DNA of 64,000 nucleotides from Pythium myriotylum (lineage: Eukaryota > Oomycota > Peronosporomycetes > Pythiales > Pythiaceae): the NCBI GenBank assembly GCA_023091665.1, contig JALJCQ010000031.1, forward strand, positions 558,001 through 622,000, in the 5' to 3' direction. Positions 60,621-64,000 of this stretch are shown in pieces (within the stretch, counting starts at the first letter, position 1; every line of letters begins with the position of its first letter). The notes beneath the pieces were generated by a model. That model was not told the DNA's origin, searched no databases, and was given only the letters and a program-made list of their open reading frames with translations. The position numbers and the translations under genes were made by a program.

Positions 60621-61610
60621 TGACGGTGTGTCTGGATCACCATCGCGTCTCGTGATGGTCCGTGTGGATCATCATCCCGAGAAGAGGACGGGTCGGCTCG
60701 TCACTTGTTACACGAGGTGCGTCGATTCTGTTCATGTCTCTGTCTGCATGTCTAGGTTTCAGGTTTGTTTGTCTGGTAAACGTCGATACCCCCCCCCCCC
60801 CCCCCCCCCTCGCAGACCATTGGCTCGAAACGTGGATGTAGAACGTAGGAAGACTGTCGCGGGCGTCTGCGGTGGCTGCGGAGGCTGTGGAGGCGGTGTT
60901 GCCGCGTCCTTCAGAGTCTCCGGCTCGGGCACGGGAGCGAACGCAGAAACACTGATCGTCTGGACTGAGATTAGCTGCGGCACTGGCACCAGCAAAGGCA
61001 GTGGCACCGGCACAGGCTTTGGTTTTTTGTATTTTAGACGTTCAACAGCGAGGGAAGCCTCAACGTATACGAATTGTAACCTGGTTACATCCCTCCACTT
61101 GACGGACACAAACAGGTGCAAATCCACAGTTGTTCTTCAAGTTCGATGAATCATCCTTCCCGGAAGAACAATCGTACCTAACGAAAAAAGCTTGCACAAA
61201 CTATCAGACGTCTCCCTCTTTTTGACTCTATCACTGTACTCCACCGTGATCTGATAAAACTGTTTCAAGAAATTACCAAAAGCTCTCATGTCTCCCGGAT
61301 CGCAGGAACGTAACTTGCTTCTGACCCCTGTCGCTTTGACATCTGTGTCTTTTCTTCGAGACACTTTCGGTAAGGTTCGATGCGCACCTTGAATAGGGTC
61401 CTTAAAACCGGTGAGTTTGCTGAGGAACAACCCACGGTTACTCGTGGTTACACGCCGGTTTGATTATAATGGGGCTTCGCCCAATAATATCCATTAGCTT
61501 GCAATCCAAAAGACCTGAACTTCAAAGTCAAAGTGCAGAACAAAGGCGCCGATGACGAATTATCGCGATTCAAGATGAAAATAATCCCCGCTTCCTACTG
61601 AAATTCAAGG
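60621..61610. other. Spacer with C21 tract and unrecognised frames
   Basis: A run of 21 C lies at 60789-60809. A minus frame at 60759-61127 owes its Gly run to this tract and its VPVP repeats to simple sequence. A minus frame at 61137-61430 (97 aa) is unrecognised and could be a small gene, without support. Confidence 0.45.
60789..60809. repeat. Poly(C) tract, 21 bases
   Basis: Uninterrupted C run; the complementary strand is G21 and could form a G-quadruplex. Confidence 0.9.
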
Positions 61611-63392
61611 CTACTCGAATACCATCCGCTCAAATTCCTCGCCATGGTGGAAAGAAAAAATGCGAGCCAATACATCGCTGCCGAGCGCTGCGCACTGCGG
61701 AACACTCAGGACCGCTAGCTTACACACAGGCACAAGCTTCCGCACGAATTGTTGCTTGTGATATTTACTCAAGGCGCCGCCCCACCACGGGTGCATCGTG
61801 GGCTGGCGAGATCGAGCGATTCGACAATACTCGAGCGTCTGGTTGATTTGGAGCATGGTCTCCGCGGCCGCAAGTGGATCCCCTTTTGGTCTGTGACTCC
61901 ATCCAACCGAGATCTCGCGAAGTGTGTTGGCAACTCTCGACCTTGGATCTGCGAGCGCGTTCAAAAGCGGATCCACATCCGTGTTATATAACCGCAGTTT
62001 GAGCACCCGAATCTTACATTGTCGATGCTCGTAGGCTGCGAGCAGATGGTCAATTGATGTGAGTCGAGTTGGCGACAAATCCAGTGCCTCGAGCCGAGGA
62101 AACAACATCAGAATTGTCGCAAAACACGTGCAGTTGATGCCCCCTGGTTTGTCCCCTTCCAAGACGAGAGACTTCAGGCTAGGGAACCACTTGCCGAGCA
62201 GCCTGACGGATAGAGGCATGAAGTATGCGTTGCCCGCAACCATGGACAGCGCGAACGACTCGAGTGGTGGGGGTGACCCTGCCACGGGCGGTGGACCGTT
62301 CACGATCAACTCTAAGTCTTGTCCCACCACGTTGAGCTGACAATTGGTGAAATCGTATTTCATGTCCAGGTGACGGAGCGATCGAGGTAGGCAGCGAAAG
62401 AGACCAAGAAGCTCCTTGAATGGCAGGAGGTCGTGAAAGACGGCAAACTTGAGAGCGATGAGTCGGTTACCGAGGAAGCAAATGGCTGCATCGAGTGACG
62501 CACGTAGGGGGACCTCACATTCCTTCACTTTGCGGTTTCGGCCCACGTCACTATTCGGGACCATCGAGCACAAGGCCATGTCGCTCGCGCCGCCCATCCA
62601 AGCCAGTACACGCGGATCAGGATCGAAGGCGCCCTGATAGGATGCAAACGGCAAGTTGAACGCACCGAGCGACTGGATCGTGGCAAAGCAGTCGAGATAA
62701 CGCTCGCGTTCGTTGACGTTGAGCTCTGCGAACGGGATCTTGTTCACGATGTGGATTTCGTCAAGGCGATACGACTTGTTGGTGTCAGGGTCGTTGTCGA
62801 GAGAACCAATCGCTATGTCCCCGCCTATGCAAACGCTTTTCAGAAACTCGACAACGTCCAGGACAAGTCCCTCGCTCTCGATCAGATGGATCGAGATGAT
62901 GAGCGGGATCTGGAAACCGTTGAGACGACTGCGGGCATCCAATTCGTGAATGCGTCGTTTTGCACTATCGTACAACGCTCTTGTCACCGTTTCACACCTT
63001 TCTAGCGCAACTCGCGGCTCGAACAGACTCACTTGAGGTGGTCGGGCGTTTAACCTGAAGGAATAAACTTCGAATTTGACGCGTGGTACCTGGTACAGGG
63101 GACTACGCATCATCCCAAAGGTGTCGAGCTCGGCCTCGCACGAAATTATCTTCCATACTCGGTAGTCCACACGAAGCGCCAGCATCAAGAGCTCCAACGC
63201 GCACGCGCTAGAGTGAATGATTCCAACGTCTGCGACTTCACGTACGTCAACATGATGCCAGTTGCGAGGCACCAGGCTAAACGTATTGGTGAGATTGTTC
63301 GCAACAGTTCCTCTGCTTAGATGTAAGTGGGTGCGTGGTCGAGGAAACGGTACGAGGTGGATCCACGGCTTCAGGAAATCCCAGTCGTCCAT
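61611..63392 (-). CDS. LRR-like protein with F-box-like C-terminal segment, unknown function
   Basis: 593 aa from the ATG at 63392 (MDDWDFLKPWIHLVPFP); an in-frame alternative start at 63449 adds 19 residues. Leucine-rich patterns appear in the second half (LRHLDMKYDFTNCQLNVVG, FPSLKSLVLEGDKPGG, FPRLEALDLSPTRLTSIDHL, IRVLKLRLYNTDVDPLLNAL). The C-terminus (CAALGSDVLARIFSFHHGEE) resembles the short F-box-like ending seen on many oomycete LRR proteins. No signal peptide or transmembrane helix is evident. The N-terminal half has no recognised domain. It is probably a real host gene given its length and GC-rich codons. Confidence 0.75.
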   Translation of the reverse strand: MDDWDFLKPWIHLVPFPRPRTHLHLSRGTVANNLTNTFSLVPRNWHHVDVREVADVGIIHSSACALELLMLALRVDYRVWKIISCEAELDTFGMMRSPLYQVPRVKFEVYSFRLNARPPQVSLFEPRVALERCETVTRALYDSAKRRIHELDARSRLNGFQIPLIISIHLIESEGLVLDVVEFLKSVCIGGDIAIGSLDNDPDTNKSYRLDEIHIVNKIPFAELNVNERERYLDCFATIQSLGAFNLPFASYQGAFDPDPRVLAWMGGASDMALCSMVPNSDVGRNRKVKECEVPLRASLDAAICFLGNRLIALKFAVFHDLLPFKELLGLFRCLPRSLRHLDMKYDFTNCQLNVVGQDLELIVNGPPPVAGSPPPLESFALSMVAGNAYFMPLSVRLLGKWFPSLKSLVLEGDKPGGINCTCFATILMLFPRLEALDLSPTRLTSIDHLLAAYEHRQCKIRVLKLRLYNTDVDPLLNALADPRSRVANTLREISVGWSHRPKGDPLAAAETMLQINQTLEYCRIARSRQPTMHPWWGGALSKYHKQQFVRKLVPVCKLAVLSVPQCAALGSDVLARIFSFHHGEEFERMVFE

Positions 63393-64000
63393 GATGGCGC
63401 ACGAAAGAGTCGTCTGTGGGGAAAGTTTGTGTCGGGAAGGTGACTTCAATCACGAGGGTCCACGATTCAAATTACACCTCGTCCCAGACGTCGACATTTC
63501 CACGCGCTTTGTCACTAATGGTGGAGTCGAAAACGCTATTTTTGAGAATCCACCAACACAGTCCCATTCATGCCATCCGCCTTGTGTGCGCTACACTATT
63601 TGTGGTGAGACAGAGCCCCGGCTTGGGGGGGGGGGGGGGGGGGGGGGGGGGTTGTGCTGACAACTGAATTCCATGCGAAGCGCCTATGTGAATGGTGTGC
63701 TGTCGTATCTAAATCGTCTGTCCAGGCGACGGATATCGTGTCGCCTCTCTTTTTCACCATTTAACACCGCTACACTAACGGATAAGCGAGACTCGGTTGC
63801 GGTTGCGACCAAGAGCAGAGCAGCCGCTCCTTGGGGTTTTTACTCTGGTGTATGACTCGTTCTCGCAGATGGAGCATGCAGTCCATGGTGGAAGGAGACT
63901 TGCTAAATTCCTTCCAATAAGTCTACACCCGTATGTAGCGGGCGTAGGAGTCGATTAGGCCTGGCGTCCGTCTGAGTCCATTCTGTTGACGACCTGGTCG
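63393..64000. other. Spacer at right edge
   Basis: Upstream region of the LRR-like gene. Apart from the G27 tract at 63625-63651, nothing was recognised. Confidence 0.5.
63625..63651. repeat. Poly(G) tract, 27 bases
   Basis: Uninterrupted G run about 235 bp upstream of the 63392 ATG; potential G-quadruplex. Confidence 0.9.

Noticed and set aside
60759..61127. Minus-strand frame rich in Pro and Gly
   Set aside because: Composition is produced by the C21 tract and simple GGC/ACC-type repeats; no conserved feature.
61137..61430. 97-aa minus-strand frame as a small gene
   Set aside because: Unrecognised, no promoter motif seen, and it lies in retroelement-flanking spacer; left as unsupported.

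Overview
The window looks like nuclear DNA of an oomycete (Peronosporales/Pythiales type). Four things point there: a large family of START-like plus FYVE zinc-finger proteins, short GT-AG introns of 54-81 bp, oomycete-style initiator plus flanking promoter elements (TCAYTYY followed by CAWTTT) 15-50 bp before several start codons, and a chromodomain Ty3/Gypsy retrotransposon. No rRNA, convincing tRNA, CRISPR array or bacterial-type operon was seen.

Layout. 0-44 kb is a tandem gene array: one broken and ten apparently intact START-FYVE genes (11 loci), with a twelfth, very divergent member at 51.9-53.3 kb. The left part (0-27 kb) is built of repeated units in which a small bZIP-like gene lies 1.0-1.5 kb upstream of a START-FYVE gene on the minus strand; two units also carry a convergent plus-strand START-FYVE gene. 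The right part (34-44 kb) holds four GC-rich START-FYVE genes, three with the canonical RHHCR phosphoinositide-binding motif that the left-hand copies have lost. 44.4-47.5 kb is a six-exon calponin-homology gene, reassembled here. 47.7-49.9 kb is a leucine-rich-repeat-like gene. 50-51.8 kb is gene-poor and holds strong inverted repeats. 53.7-54.7 kb is an aldo-keto reductase/Kv-beta-like gene with one frameshift. 55.05-60.62 kb is an almost undamaged LTR retrotransposon with nearly identical LTRs and a 5-bp target duplication. 61.6-63.4 kb is another LRR-like gene. Decayed non-LTR retrotransposon ends (RNase H plus a shared 3' tail) lie at 0.3, 5-6 and 7.6-8.2 kb.

How the genes may work together (inference): the START-like domain is expected to bind a lipid, and the FYVE finger binds PI3P on endosomes where its basic motif is kept. 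The array appears to have expanded from a canonical group (34-44 kb) into a diverged group that kept the eight zinc-binding cysteines and two C-terminal motifs but lost the lipid-head-group motif. Four diverged members share a short hairpin just after the stop codon whose stem varies by compensatory changes, and three share a promoter block, which suggests common control. Repeated linkage to bZIP-like genes with altered basic regions is the most unusual feature of the window.
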